A stretch of 64,000 bases of DNA from JAVJRN01 sp040218415 (GCA_040218415.1 JAVJRN010000025.1:1-64000); one strand, 5' to 3'. Shown: positions 1-9,603, counted from the stretch's first letter. Numbers and translations are program-made. Notes: a model not told the origin generated them from the sequence alone.

Positions 1-752
1 AGCGTGATCTCAAAATAGTACAACTCAATTTATTTGCTCTCAAGGAGGGGGGTGTTTTTAGAAACTCAGGAAAATCACCTTAATTTTAAAGCTAGAGCCC
101 CTTTTTGTCAAAATTTGGGTTATGTCGGATGTCAGTAATAATTACTTATAAATCATTTGATATAATTACTAAGTCTTGAGCTTTCTATGCGTTTAATTGT
201 AATCGATAGAAGGAACATCTCTAATAGAATGACTTGGGTACTTTCCATTTCCTAAAATAAACGATCAGCTACTCTATCTGTAAACCAGGGTGTCTACGGA
301 GTAAGCGTTCGAGCTATTTAGCGCATTCATCTCAAAATTCGAAATAATTTTGAGATGAAAGAGCGCCCTTTCTTTACAAACCCAGTCTGATATTGCTACA
401 TAATTACTCGGTAGCTGCCAGATATTTCCCCGCAGATCTAAAAAAATGAACATTACCATAAAAGACATTAGTCCATTAAAAATATCCTGCCTCAAGATTA
501 ATCAACTGTTACAAAATGAAAACATTCTTTAGAAACCTTGATTGGAGAGAAGTTGTGAATCGAAAGTTTTGAATATATAAAAATGAAGCAATTGTATTTC
601 TGATGAGAGTGGAGCCAATCCAGCACGTGTTATATGTTTACTATTGATACTTTGCAGCAATAGTAATGGAGACTAAGGGCGTGTTTTTGTACAATTTCAG
701 GGCAAATAAAAAAGCGATTACAGAAATTAATCCGTAACCGCTTGATTTATAG
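1..752. other. AT-rich stretch without a supported gene
   Basis: No reading frame here has a recognisable domain, signal peptide or convincing coding composition. The longest frame (274-495, minus, 73 codons) has no recognisable family and no start signal, so I do not call it. A gene remnant cannot be excluded without a homology search. Confidence 0.6.
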
Positions 753-826
753 TGACCTCCTCAGGATTCAAACCTGAAACCTCCTGAGCCGTAATCAGGT
801 GCTCTATTCAGTTGAGCTAGGAAGCC
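753..826 (-). tRNA. tRNA-Arg (anticodon ACG)
   Basis: The minus strand folds as a complete 74-nt cloverleaf. The acceptor is GGCTTCC (820-826) pairing with GGAGGTC (754-760) through two G-U type pairs. The D stem is GCTC/GAGC, and the anticodon stem CCTGA/TCAGG encloses loop TTACGGC with anticodon ACG. The T arm is TCAGG/CCTGA with loop TTTGAAT. The 3' CCA is not encoded. ACG is the wobble (A34 to inosine) arginine tRNA for CGN codons. Confidence 0.93.
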
Positions 827-1219
827 ATGTTTCAAATATAATTAAAGATAGAATATCTTTTCATCTACCAAACTCATTTTACCTTTGTGAGAAACACCCA
901 TCATCAAAGGTTTTAGGTCAAGTGCTATCCAATATCTAAAATAGATTCTTTATTAACACTTTTTGTGATCATTAAATCAATTTGAGCGAGGCAAGAATAT
1001 ACCTTCGTTCTTCGCTTGTATTATTGAAATAACTTTATTTTCAAAACTGAATGCGAAGTTAATAATTTGTCGTTTAAATCATCATTAAAGACCTAGGTTT
1101 TAAAATAGATTCTATCTTTGCCGAAAATTCAAGTTATTAAGGCCGAGCATTTGAATTGACAAGATTTTAAAGAATGCTACAAGGTTAGAGCACCATAATT
1201 ATTATAGTAAAAAAGAGAT
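827..1219. other. Intergenic region upstream of the barrel-like protein gene
   Basis: No supported gene in about 390 bases. It holds a candidate Bacteroidetes promoter element at 1113-1120 (listed separately) and another TAnnTTTG match at 880-887. The rest is AT-rich and featureless to my reading. Confidence 0.5.
1113..1120 (+). promoter_or_regulatory. Candidate Bacteroidetes -7 element TATCTTTG
   Basis: TATCTTTG matches the Bacteroidetes -7 consensus TAnnTTTG about 100 bases before the ATG at 1220. I do not see a clear -33 TTG element at the usual 19-21 base spacing, so this is a pattern match only. Confidence 0.3.
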
Positions 1220-1909
1220 ATGAAGACATTCGGAGGGGTTGCCATTTTATTGTTTGTTGCCAATTTGACTTTTGCGCAAGATGTTAATCGCCCATCCCAG
1301 CCAGATCTGCCAGGAGATTTAATGATTGACTATGGATTTAATATTTGGTCACCTCAAGTTGATGAGCTTCCAGTAAGAGCTTGGGGATCTAACTCCCTTG
1401 GCATTTATTATAATAAACGATTTGAAATCTCTAGCCGAATTTCCTTTTATGGCGCAGGCGGTTTCACGTTTGAAAGAGTGGCCTTCGAGAACGATTTGAC
1501 ATGGGTCAGAGATGCTAATGGTGCAGTGAGTTTAGATACGATTGGTGGTATTTTTATGAGAAAGAATAAACTGGTGTCTACTTACTTAGAGGTTCCAGTT
1601 GAATTTAGAATTCATCCACTTAAAACTGTTGCGGGAGAAGGTTGGTTCATTGGTATTGGTGCTATTGCAGGGTTGAGAATAGGCAATCATACGAAGATCA
1701 AATATGATTTTGGTGATGAGACGCGAAAAGAGAAACTTTATGGTGATTTAGGGTTGGAAAACTTTCGTTATGGACTTCAGTTGCGCTTTGGATTTAGATC
1801 CTTTCATCTTTTTTACAAGACCTACCTCAATGACGCATTTTCCTCTCCTCCAACAGGAGGAAACAACCCACGAATGTCTACGTTTGGCATAAACTTCAGT
1901 GGCTTTTAA
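1220..1909 (+). CDS. Secreted outer-membrane beta-barrel-like protein
   Basis: 229 residues. A signal peptide of about 19 residues ends at the A-Q boundary, so the product is exported. The rest is rich in alternating aromatic and polar segments (for example FYGAGGFTFERVAF and YGLQLRFGFRSFHLFYKTY) and ends in Phe (FGINFSGF). This is the pattern of small Bacteroidetes outer-membrane barrels of the OMP_b-brl kind, which have no catalytic motif. It stands alone, with its stop overlapping tail-to-tail by 4 bases with the PAP2-like gene on the other strand. The function is unknown; the barrel call is inferred from composition. Confidence 0.6.
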   Translation: MKTFGGVAILLFVANLTFAQDVNRPSQPDLPGDLMIDYGFNIWSPQVDELPVRAWGSNSLGIYYNKRFEISSRISFYGAGGFTFERVAFENDLTWVRDANGAVSLDTIGGIFMRKNKLVSTYLEVPVEFRIHPLKTVAGEGWFIGIGAIAGLRIGNHTKIKYDFGDETRKEKLYGDLGLENFRYGLQLRFGFRSFHLFYKTYLNDAFSSPPTGGNNPRMSTFGINFSGF

Positions 1910-2523
1910 GCCACTAAAGAAAATCCGAAATAGAAGTACAGAAACCCAAATAGGGCTCCTAACCAAGTTTCATTAGGTGTGTGTCTCCCTAGTTTGAGTC
2001 GTGCAAACACGGTTAATCCAGAAAATAGAAAGAGTAGGGGCAGTACTATTATAAGACTTTTGGTATAATAGAAAGAACTTAAGGCACTAAAAAAACCTGC
2101 GACTCCCCATATAGCGGCAGCATGAACGCTGATTTTATAGCGCATGCTGATGAGTGCTATCAAAATAATCGAACTTGTAACCAATATCATGAGCTTAAAG
2201 ATGACTGGATTAAGGCTCATCTTTTGGTACATCATGTAGGTGGTTAAGGCATAAAATAACCCGATTGTTAAAAAAGGTATTTTTCGTTCTTTTCTATCAG
2301 TAATATCGAGATGAGAAATTTGCTTGGAATACTTCATTAGGAGAATACTCAAAGCCGGAACGATTACCGTAGTTAAGAATATGGTAATGATAAAATAGGG
2401 AATTGCATTGATAGGAATTGGGCTAAACAACACAGGAAGCAAAAAGTATAGAATGATACAACTGTATGTTGACATTAGTAGGGGATGAAAAACTGCTGAT
2501 ACAATCAGCATAAGTTTTCTCAT
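1906..2523 (-). CDS. PAP2-like integral membrane phosphatase family protein
   Basis: 205 residues with about six hydrophobic helices. The three PAP2/acid-phosphatase motifs can be traced: DRKERKIP near 76-83 (for KX6RP), S-V-H at 132-134 (for SGH, Gly replaced by Val) and R175-X5-H181 in RLKLGRHTP (for SRX5H). PAP2 enzymes remove phosphate from lipid phosphates such as undecaprenyl pyrophosphate at the membrane. The second motif is degenerate, so activity is uncertain. Its ATG overlaps the rpoN stop by 4 bases, so it is translationally coupled downstream of rpoN; rpoN followed by a small PAP2-like gene is an arrangement I believe recurs in Bacteroidetes. Confidence 0.7.
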   Translation of the reverse strand: MRKLMLIVSAVFHPLLMSTYSCIILYFLLPVLFSPIPINAIPYFIITIFLTTVIVPALSILLMKYSKQISHLDITDRKERKIPFLTIGLFYALTTYMMYQKMSLNPVIFKLMILVTSSIILIALISMRYKISVHAAAIWGVAGFFSALSSFYYTKSLIIVLPLLFLFSGLTVFARLKLGRHTPNETWLGALFGFLYFYFGFSLVA

Positions 2524-3953
2524 AGTTCCTTTCTTAAGCGCGCTACAGGAATATTGAGTTGCTCTCTGTATTTGGCAACTGTTCGGCGAGCAATATTGTA
2601 TCCCTCGCCACGAAGCAATTTTTCTAATTTATCATCAGAAAGTGGCTTTCCTTTTTCCTCATTACCAATGAATTCTCTCAACTTGTTTTTGACTTCTCTA
2701 CTGCTCACATCTTCTCCTGAGTCGGTAGCAATTCCTTCTGAGAAAAAATATTTAAGCGGATAAATTCCAAATTCTGTTTGAATACTCTTGCTATTTGCCA
2801 CTCTTGACACGGTGGAGATATCCATTTTTATGATTTCCGCAATATCTTTTAAAATCATAGGCCGGAGTTGGCTTTCATCACCTTCAAGGAAATAGTCGTA
2901 TTGAAAGTTAATGATGGCCTGCATGGTATTCAGCAGCGTGTTTTGCCGCTGACGAATGGCATCTATGAACCACTTGGCTGAGTCTAACTTTTGTTTAATA
3001 AAAGAAACAGTTTCTTTCAGCTTTTTGTCTTGCTTATTGCTCTTATCATAGGCGTCCAGCATATCGGCGTATGATCGACTTACTCTAAGTAGTGGCGCAT
3101 TTTTACTGTTTAGTGTGAGCTCAAGTTTGCCATCATTATTTGTCAAAATAAAATCGGGCAGCAAGTATTGTGTTTTTACTACCTCATCGCCAGATCCCCC
3201 AGGTTTTGGATTAAGGCGAGTAATATGATAGATAGCTTCTTTTAAAACTTCTTCATCCTCAATCCCTAGCTTTTTAGCTATTTTCTCGTAGTGTTTTTTC
3301 GAAAACTCACTAAAGCAGCGGTCTATAATTTCGATTGCAGCTTGATGAACAGCACTTTCATCATTTTTTCGTACCAACTGTAAGTGCAGAGATTCCTGTA
3401 GGTTTCTTGCGCCAATTCCCGCAGGATCAAAATCCTGTATTTTATACAGAATTGTTTCTAGCTCATCAAGATCAGTTTCAATATTTTGAGAAAAGGCTAA
3501 GTCATTAACAATGGCTTCCAATGCTCTTCGTATGTATCCGTCCGAATCGATACTTCCTATGAGTTGTCTCCCAATAAGTTCACTTCTTTCGTCGAGCTTT
3601 AAATAGCCTAATTGTGCGATGAGTTGTTCGTGAAGTGTAGAGCCCATAGAGATAGGAATTTCTCTTTGTTCTTCATCAGGGCTGGCTCCATCACCTTGCA
3701 TTTTATATCCGGAGTAGTCATCATGCAAGTAATCTTCAATATTTTCCTGAGCTTCAAAGTCACTGTCTACCTCTTCTTGGGTATCGAATTCTTTTTCTTC
3801 TTCTGCGCCTTCTTCGAGTGCTGGATTAACTTCTAACTCTTCTTCAATACGTGTATCCAGCTCTGCTGTAGGCACTTGCAAGAGTTTAATAAACTGTATC
3901 TGCTGCGGAGATAGCTTTTGTGATAACGATTGAGTTAAACTGAGTTTCTGCAT
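2520..3953 (-). CDS. rpoN: RNA polymerase sigma-54 factor RpoN
   Basis: 477 residues, full length for the family. Residues 1-50 are the Gln/Leu-rich activator-interacting region (SLTQSLSQKLSPQQIQFIKL), followed by an acidic linker (about 50-105), the core-binding domain and the C-terminal DNA-binding domain. The RpoN box, ARRTVAKYRE, sits near 455-464. Sigma-54 directs polymerase to -24/-12 promoters and needs an AAA+ activator; none is encoded in this window. It is transcribed leftwards with the coupled PAP2-like gene. ATG start at 3953. Confidence 0.97.
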   Translation of the reverse strand: MQKLSLTQSLSQKLSPQQIQFIKLLQVPTAELDTRIEEELEVNPALEEGAEEEKEFDTQEEVDSDFEAQENIEDYLHDDYSGYKMQGDGASPDEEQREIPISMGSTLHEQLIAQLGYLKLDERSELIGRQLIGSIDSDGYIRRALEAIVNDLAFSQNIETDLDELETILYKIQDFDPAGIGARNLQESLHLQLVRKNDESAVHQAAIEIIDRCFSEFSKKHYEKIAKKLGIEDEEVLKEAIYHITRLNPKPGGSGDEVVKTQYLLPDFILTNNDGKLELTLNSKNAPLLRVSRSYADMLDAYDKSNKQDKKLKETVSFIKQKLDSAKWFIDAIRQRQNTLLNTMQAIINFQYDYFLEGDESQLRPMILKDIAEIIKMDISTVSRVANSKSIQTEFGIYPLKYFFSEGIATDSGEDVSSREVKNKLREFIGNEEKGKPLSDDKLEKLLRGEGYNIARRTVAKYREQLNIPVARLRKEL

Positions 3954-4112
3954 TTATTTATTTCTCGAAATCAAAAATATCATAATTATGTCATTCTTTG
4001 ATTAACACCACAATTTATCGTTTTTTTGTGCTGATTTTGAACAAACAAATTAGCGATTCGGTGATACTCAAAAGGAAATCTTCGAATTTAATTATCATTT
4101 AATTTACGAAAA

Positions 4113-5561
4113 TTGAAAGAGCTTAGAACAAAAGTAGCTCAGGTTTTATCATTGGAACCTGCAAGTCAAGAAATAACAGTAATGGGTTGGGTACGCACAA
4201 AGCGTGCTAGCAAGAATGTGGCTTTTGTTGCATTGAATGACGGCTCCACTATAAAGAACTTGCAAGTGGTGGCTAATGTTGGCTTATTTGATGAGGCAAT
4301 TTTATCCAAAATCACCACTGGAAGTAGTATAAAGGCCGTCGGTAAGCTGGAACCATCGCAAGGTCAAGGTCAACATTGTGAGTTAGTTGCGTCTTCAATA
4401 GAAATATTTGGAACTGCAGACCCTGAGAAATATCCTTTGCAGCCTAAGAAGCACAGTCTCGAGTTTTTACGTGAAATAGCTCATCTACGTCCCAGAACAA
4501 GTACATTTAGTGCAGTGATGAGGGTGAGACACGCCATGGCATTTGCGGTTCATAAGTTTTTTAATGACAAAGGATTTTTCTACTTAAACTCTCCAATCAT
4601 TACGTCATCTGATGCTGAAGGGGCAGGAGAGACTTTCAAGGTGACCAACTTCGAACTTGACAAAATACCAACTACACCCGAAGGAAAGATTGATTTTAAA
4701 CAAGATTTCTTTGAAAAAGAGGCAAACCTTACAGTTTCTGGGCAGCTAGAAGGAGAATTAGCGGCTATGGCTTTGTCAGAAATATATACTTTCGGGCCAA
4801 CCTTTCGAGCGGAGAATTCCAATACGACCCGGCATCTAGCTGAATTTTGGATGATAGAACCAGAAATGGCTTTTTATGATTTAAAAGACAATATGGATTT
4901 GGCTGAGGAAATGCTCAAATATTTAGTCAGTTATGCCCTTGAAAACTGTCAGGATGATTTGGGATTTCTAGATCAGCGATCTCAGGAAGAAGATAAAGCA
5001 AAACCTCAAACTGAGCGGAGTGAACTTTCCTTGATTGAAAGGTTGAAATTTGTACTAGACAATGATTTCGAAAGGTTAAGTTATACGGATGCGATCGAGA
5101 TCTTAAAGAAGTCTAAGCCGAATCAAAAAAAGAAATTCAAATATTTGATTGATGCTTGGGGCGCTGATTTGCAATCAGAGCATGAGCGCTTTTTAGTAGA
5201 GAAACATTTTAAAAAACCTGTTATCCTATATAATTACCCGAAGGATATAAAGGCTTTTTATATGCGTCAAAATGATGACGAAAAGACGGTAGCGGCTATG
5301 GATATTTTATTCCCAGGGATAGGAGAAATAATCGGTGGCTCACAACGAGAGGAAAGAATGGATAAGCTGACTACCAGAATGGATGAAATGGGAATACCTC
5401 AGGAAGAAATGTGGTGGTATTTGGACACTAGAAAATATGGAACGGTACCACACAGTGGATATGGCTTAGGTTTTGAGCGAATGATTCAATTTATTACTGG
5501 TATGGGAAATATCCGAGATGTGATCGCCTTTCCAAGAGCTGCGGGAAATTGTGAATTTTAA
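4113..5561 (+). CDS. asnS: Asparaginyl-tRNA synthetase
   Basis: 482 residues. Class II synthetase charging tRNA-Asn with asparagine in the cytosol. An N-terminal OB-fold anticodon-binding domain (about 15-105, VMGWVRTKRASKNVAF) is followed by the catalytic domain with class II motif 2 (FRAENSNTTRHLAEFW) and motif 3 (GLGFERMI near the C-terminus). The frame opens with TTG at 4113. The next ATG (about 4181) would cut into the OB-fold, so TTG is the likely true start, with no obvious Shine-Dalgarno. It ends 4 bases inside the tail of the opposing M23 gene. Confidence 0.96.
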   Translation: MKELRTKVAQVLSLEPASQEITVMGWVRTKRASKNVAFVALNDGSTIKNLQVVANVGLFDEAILSKITTGSSIKAVGKLEPSQGQGQHCELVASSIEIFGTADPEKYPLQPKKHSLEFLREIAHLRPRTSTFSAVMRVRHAMAFAVHKFFNDKGFFYLNSPIITSSDAEGAGETFKVTNFELDKIPTTPEGKIDFKQDFFEKEANLTVSGQLEGELAAMALSEIYTFGPTFRAENSNTTRHLAEFWMIEPEMAFYDLKDNMDLAEEMLKYLVSYALENCQDDLGFLDQRSQEEDKAKPQTERSELSLIERLKFVLDNDFERLSYTDAIEILKKSKPNQKKKFKYLIDAWGADLQSEHERFLVEKHFKKPVILYNYPKDIKAFYMRQNDDEKTVAAMDILFPGIGEIIGGSQREERMDKLTTRMDEMGIPQEEMWWYLDTRKYGTVPHSGYGLGFERMIQFITGMGNIRDVIAFPRAAGNCEF

Positions 5562-6352
5562 CGGGTGTAGGATTGCCCTTCTTTTGGAATTCCAATGCCG
5601 TCATTTAAATGATATTTTACTGGGATGGTTTTTTGACCATCCCAGTCCATTGTAAATATCTCTAAATGAAGATGAGGGCCGGAAGCCCAACCCGTAGAGC
5701 CACTTAAACCAATAACATCTCCTGCAGAAACTCTATCTCCGATTTTGACAAGAACACCTTTATTTTGAAGGTGTGCATAATTTGCCTGACTTCCATCTGC
5801 ATGTTCTACCAGAATAAAATTGCTCAAATCGGCACATTCTTGTCTAGGACATCCACGTTTGTTTTTTTCTTCAATGTCAAAAACTAGCCCATCACGCACT
5901 GCTGCGATTTCGGAACCTTCAGGCATACCAAAATCGAGTGCATAACGATCCATGTGTGTGGTGGTCCCCATGTACCCTTGATCTATCTTGTAAGTATTGC
6001 CTTTAGGATAAGGTAAATCGTAAATATATGAGTCGTCATGCTTTGCAAGGGCATTTCCTTTCACGTTAATTGATCTATATCCAAAACGATAGCTCGTTTT
6101 GGGTTTAGGGGTAAGCGTGGCAATTTTCTCAGTGGTATTTCCTTCTAATACTTTAATGATTGGCGTTTTCGTATCTTGAACCATGCCTGATTGCTCTATG
6201 TCTACTTTTACAGTATGAGTAGCAAGGGAAGTATTCTTAACCCATACTTCTATTTTACCTTCCTCTAGTTCTTTTTTGAAAACCTCAACGCCTTGAGCAT
6301 TAAGTTGGAGACTGAGCGTTAATATTATTAGAAGTGCAAATATTTTTATCAT
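5558..6352 (-). CDS. Secreted M23-family metallopeptidase
   Basis: 264 residues. A signal peptide (1-19, ends LNA|Q) exports the protein. An N-terminal beta-rich region (about 25-100) precedes a lysostaphin-type M23 domain (about 125-235). The zinc ligands are visible as H133 and D140 in HMDRYALDFG and the H227-x-H229 pair in GPHLHLE, with catalytic His in NYAHL. Such enzymes cut peptide crosslinks of peptidoglycan in the periplasm or outside the cell. An inserted Cys pair (RGCPRQECAD, about 166-174) in the domain may form a disulfide. It faces asnS tail-to-tail and is followed upstream by the hydroxylase gene on the same strand (23-base gap). Confidence 0.88.
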   Translation of the reverse strand: MIKIFALLIILTLSLQLNAQGVEVFKKELEEGKIEVWVKNTSLATHTVKVDIEQSGMVQDTKTPIIKVLEGNTTEKIATLTPKPKTSYRFGYRSINVKGNALAKHDDSYIYDLPYPKGNTYKIDQGYMGTTTHMDRYALDFGMPEGSEIAAVRDGLVFDIEEKNKRGCPRQECADLSNFILVEHADGSQANYAHLQNKGVLVKIGDRVSAGDVIGLSGSTGWASGPHLHLEIFTMDWDGQKTIPVKYHLNDGIGIPKEGQSYTR

Positions 6353-6375
6353 TGGCTGTTTTCAAGCGCTAAGGC

Positions 6376-7206
6376 TTATTTCCTAGTTGATTGACGATAC
6401 GGCTGAAAAGGTATGCTGAGCAAGTTGGCTAGTTTGTCATTTTCTGCTTCGTTCATGTGGGTGTCTATGCCGTATTTGAGCGTTTTGATATCTTCAACGC
6501 TTGCAAATGTCCCAAAGATGCGATCCCAGAAAGAAAAAATGTTTCCATAGTTTGTGTCAGTTAATGGTTGAAGGTAGTGATGGTGTACTTTGTGCATGTT
6601 TGGAGTAATAAAGATGTAAGACAACCACTTGTCCACGCGCTTCGGCATATTAATGTTTGCATGAGTGATATGCGCAAAGAGTACCGATAAAGACTGATAT
6701 AACATCACAATTCCAATTGGCGCCCCAACAATGACTACTGCCAGAATTGTGAATGCAATTCGAAATATGGTTTCGCCTGGGTGATGCCTTAATCCTGTTG
6801 TTACATCTACTGTTGTGTCGCTATGATGGACAAGATGAAACTTCCACATCCAAGTTACTTTATGTTCCGTCCAGTGGATAAAGTAGGCACCAATGAGGTC
6901 AAGTAAAAGTACACCAACGACAATTCGTGCCCATAATGGTAAATCAAATAGATACAAAAGACCAAATTCGTTCAATGCTACGAAGTTTGACGCCATGAGT
7001 AATACACCAGCGAGTCCAAATCCAATAATTGCCGTTGTAAGGGTGAAAAATAGATTGAGTCCGGCATGCTTTATTTTTTTATATTGGAATGAAAACAAAG
7101 GAAGCACGCCTTCAGCAATCCAAAATAGCACAATACCACCCATAAGTATAGATGCTCTGAACCAGGTGGGTACAGTTTCAAAAAAAGCGACTAATTGTTC
7201 CATCAT
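6376..7206 (-). CDS. Fatty acid hydroxylase / sterol desaturase superfamily membrane protein
   Basis: 276 residues with several membrane helices. The di-iron histidine clusters are complete: H111-x3-H115 (HWTEH), H124-x2-H127-H128 (HLVHHS), HH at 141-142, and H205-x2-HH (HKVHHH). This superfamily (PF04116) uses a membrane-embedded di-iron centre and O2 to hydroxylate or desaturate lipid chains. The substrate cannot be read from sequence; hydroxylated membrane lipids are common in Cytophagales. It is probably co-transcribed with the M23 gene 23 bases downstream. Confidence 0.85.
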   Translation of the reverse strand: MMEQLVAFFETVPTWFRASILMGGIVLFWIAEGVLPLFSFQYKKIKHAGLNLFFTLTTAIIGFGLAGVLLMASNFVALNEFGLLYLFDLPLWARIVVGVLLLDLIGAYFIHWTEHKVTWMWKFHLVHHSDTTVDVTTGLRHHPGETIFRIAFTILAVVIVGAPIGIVMLYQSLSVLFAHITHANINMPKRVDKWLSYIFITPNMHKVHHHYLQPLTDTNYGNIFSFWDRIFGTFASVEDIKTLKYGIDTHMNEAENDKLANLLSIPFQPYRQSTRK

Positions 7207-7363
7207 TTTATTCCTGCTGTTTTTTATCTGATGAATTTACAGAATGTTTACCAAATTGTTTTTCAAAAATATGTTGAACCTCAATAGTAGGTTTTGGAAT
7301 GTTAAAATGTCCTAATTAACATTTCATTGTCTAAGATCGACTCTGAAAAGTGCTGAATAGCTG

Positions 7364-7371
7364 TAAATTTG
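7364..7371 (+). promoter_or_regulatory. Candidate -7 element TAAATTTG upstream of the TlpA-like gene
   Basis: TAAATTTG fits TAnnTTTG. Transcription from it would begin near 7377, giving a short leader before the ATG at 7400 and almost none before the ATG at 7379. No clear -33 element is seen. This mildly supports the downstream start. Confidence 0.3.
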
Positions 7372-7399
7372 CTTTCAAATGCTAGTTAGTTTATCCAGT

Positions 7400-8785
7400 A
7401 TGTTGAAAAAAATCACCCTAGTCATTATCCTAATCTCTCCATTTTTCTCCTTTGGACAGCACTATAAGATTGATTTTGAAATCGAAGGAATGAAAGATTC
7501 GGTGGCTTACTTGGGGTATTATCTTGGAGAAAAAAAATATGTGCAGGACACGCTTCCAGTTGAAAACGGACGATTTGTTGCTCAAGGAGAAGGCCAATTA
7601 CGCAGTGGACTTTATTTTATCTATACGCCAAGTTTTTATCGGGAATTCATTGTTAATGAACCCACCTTTTCATTCAAGAGCCCTCTCAATGGCGGTTATG
7701 ATCAGGTAGAGATCGTTGGGTCTGAAGAGAACAGGGTTTTCCGAGATTTTCAAGTGCAAATGAGTAAAATTCAGACGATGCTTTCTGACAAACAAAATTC
7801 TTTAAACGACTTATCAGGTGAAGACTCTTTGGCAATGGTCAAATCTATGCTTGACCTTAGAAAGGAATCAATCAATTTCAGAAATCAGCTTATTTCCTCT
7901 AATCGGCAATTGTTTGTCGCTGATTTTCTTACACTTATGAGCCATATTGATATTCCAGAAATGGATTCGATTGAAAATAGGCAACAACGCCAATTGGCTC
8001 AATATAAATACTACAGATCTCATTATTTTGATGGTGTAGATATTACGGACCCAGGATTGGTGCGAACGCCATTATTTAAGCCAAGAGTGATCAACTACTT
8101 CGATAAAGTGATTCCACAGCTACCAGCAAGTATTATACAGGAATTAGATGATTTTTTGGAAAAGATGGAGCCAGATCCTGAAAGTTTCCGTTTTTGGACG
8201 GTGACATTTTTTTCTAAGTATCAAGAATCGACCATGATGGGTATGGATGAGGTGGTCATTCATATGATTGAAAATTACTACTTAAACGGACGTGCAGATT
8301 GGATAACGGAGGAGACTAAAACAAAACTGCAAAAAGAACTTCGTTTCATGAAGCCGGCTATGATTGGTAGTAAAGCACCAGCGCTAATCCTTCAAGATAC
8401 TGCACTAAACACATTTTCTCCTTTGGCAAAAGTAAAGGAGTCATATATCGTTCTATTCTTCTACGATCCTGATTGTGGCCACTGTAAGAAAAAGGCGCCT
8501 GTTTTAAGAGAAGCATATGATGACTTGAAAAAGCTAAACGCAGAGGTCATTGCAGTAAGTACATCAACTGATGTTGATGAGTGGAAAAAATTTATTGATG
8601 AAAAGAATTTTGGAGTCATGGTAAATGCGGCCGACACGCAGTTTAAAAGCAATTTCAGAGCAGATTACAACGTACGTTCAACACCACAGGTCTATGTGTT
8701 AGATAAAGACCGAAAAGTTATCGCTAGAAAGCTTGATGTGGAACAGCTAGTAGATTTTATCGGTAGATATCAAGAATATCAGTAA
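7400..8785 (+). CDS. TlpA/thioredoxin-like thiol-disulfide protein with DUF4369/DUF5106-type N-terminus
   Basis: 461 residues from this ATG; the frame extends to 7379. The internal start is preferred because it gives a standard signal peptide (MLKKITL... ending FSFGQ). The N-terminal part resembles the DUF4369-type beta domain common in Bacteroidetes thioredoxin-like proteins. The C-terminal part is a TlpA/AhpC-type thioredoxin fold with the redox motif C-G-H-C (C366 and C369 counted from 7379) in DPDCGHCKKK, and the cis-Pro loop STPQVY. It probably reduces disulfides in the cell envelope. It stands alone, so the partner is not evident. Confidence 0.85.
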   Translation: MLKKITLVIILISPFFSFGQHYKIDFEIEGMKDSVAYLGYYLGEKKYVQDTLPVENGRFVAQGEGQLRSGLYFIYTPSFYREFIVNEPTFSFKSPLNGGYDQVEIVGSEENRVFRDFQVQMSKIQTMLSDKQNSLNDLSGEDSLAMVKSMLDLRKESINFRNQLISSNRQLFVADFLTLMSHIDIPEMDSIENRQQRQLAQYKYYRSHYFDGVDITDPGLVRTPLFKPRVINYFDKVIPQLPASIIQELDDFLEKMEPDPESFRFWTVTFFSKYQESTMMGMDEVVIHMIENYYLNGRADWITEETKTKLQKELRFMKPAMIGSKAPALILQDTALNTFSPLAKVKESYIVLFFYDPDCGHCKKKAPVLREAYDDLKKLNAEVIAVSTSTDVDEWKKFIDEKNFGVMVNAADTQFKSNFRADYNVRSTPQVYVLDKDRKVIARKLDVEQLVDFIGRYQEYQ

Positions 8786-9095
8786 ATCTTAATTAAGACA
8801 CAACTTGGTTTCTATAATGTGCTTTGACGTTGAAATTTCCGCTTTTTTGTAATCGCATTTATATTATTTCACGTATTTGCACAGTGCCTGATTGATTTTA
8901 GATGAATTGTGTTGTTTGTTATTACAAATGCACCGTTAATATTTTTTCATTTGTTTGCTGATGTATCTGAGGTTGAGTTTTTTGATTGGTCTACAAATCA
9001 TTGCGATTCATGCCTCGTTTAGCTAGGGTATTCGAAAACAACTATTTCTTTCTAAAACTATTTCGTAATTTGAAATATAACTAAAGGAAAACGTC
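8786..9095. other. Intergenic region of about 310 bases
   Basis: AT-rich with no supported gene. The last bases carry AAAGGA, which serves as the ribosome-binding site for the small gene at 9096. No terminator-grade hairpin is seen. Confidence 0.5.
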
Positions 9096-9269
9096 ATGAC
9101 ACCTTATGATACCATCAAGCAATCAGCAAGTCAATTAGAAGTAAACCAGATCAACACATTGATAAAGTATTTGTCAGCCACTAAGAAAGAAGTTAAATCT
9201 CAGCGTTTCCAACGTAAAATGGCTATGGAACAAATTCAGCATGCATTTGCTGAGGGGTATCAATTTTAG
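9096..9269 (+). CDS. Small conserved-looking hypothetical protein, 57 residues
   Basis: ATG at 9096 and TAG at 9267-9269 give 57 codons. It begins MTPYDTIKQSASQLEVNQ and ends HAFAEGYQF. The sequence is amphipathic, predicted mostly helical, and Lys/Gln-rich without a signal or membrane segment. A purine-rich AAAGGAAAA lies just before the ATG, which is unusually good for this genome and supports expression. I recognise no family. It is flanked by intergenic DNA on the left and a convergent hypothetical gene on the right. Possible roles such as a small DNA- or RNA-associated protein would be guesses. Confidence 0.6.
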   Translation: MTPYDTIKQSASQLEVNQINTLIKYLSATKKEVKSQRFQRKMAMEQIQHAFAEGYQF

Positions 9270-9327
9270 TTGTAATAGTCTTAGGACTATCTGACTTCCA
9301 GCGAAACTTTTCTTTTGGCTTGAGAAC

Positions 9328-9603
9328 CTAGTTAGCCTGTCTAAACCAAACTCGGATTAATTGGTACCACTGAGAGCTAGTTTCACCCCAAGTAATTAGC
9401 TCAGTATCTTGGCTTCCCTCTTCGTCCTTATCATGTATATTGGGAAGCACCAGCGTCTCAATATTCAACACTTCAATTTCAGGATTCTCCCCTAACCATT
9501 TATTCATTTCTTCTCTTACTGTTTCGAATTTCTGAACCTTGGAGGATTTGAACATGCCTCCTTTAGTTTTCTCAGGGACAAAGTCTTTGCTGTTGTATTT
9601 CAT
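9328..9603 (-). CDS. Hypothetical protein, 91 residues
   Basis: A soluble protein, acidic in its second half, beginning MKYNSKDFVPEKTKG and ending WYQLIRVWFRQAN. It has no signal peptide, Cys or membrane helix. The alternation around VLNIETLVLP and WYQLIRVWF suggests a small alpha/beta fold. Clean codon use and an ATG start support a real gene, but I recognise no family. It converges with the 57-residue gene and is divergent from msrA. Confidence 0.6.
   Translation of the reverse strand: MKYNSKDFVPEKTKGGMFKSSKVQKFETVREEMNKWLGENPEIEVLNIETLVLPNIHDKDEEGSQDTELITWGETSSQWYQLIRVWFRQAN

Noticed and set aside
274..495. 73-codon minus-strand frame at the left end
   Set aside because: No family resemblance, start signal or neighbour context. 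It is within the size expected by chance in AT-rich DNA.
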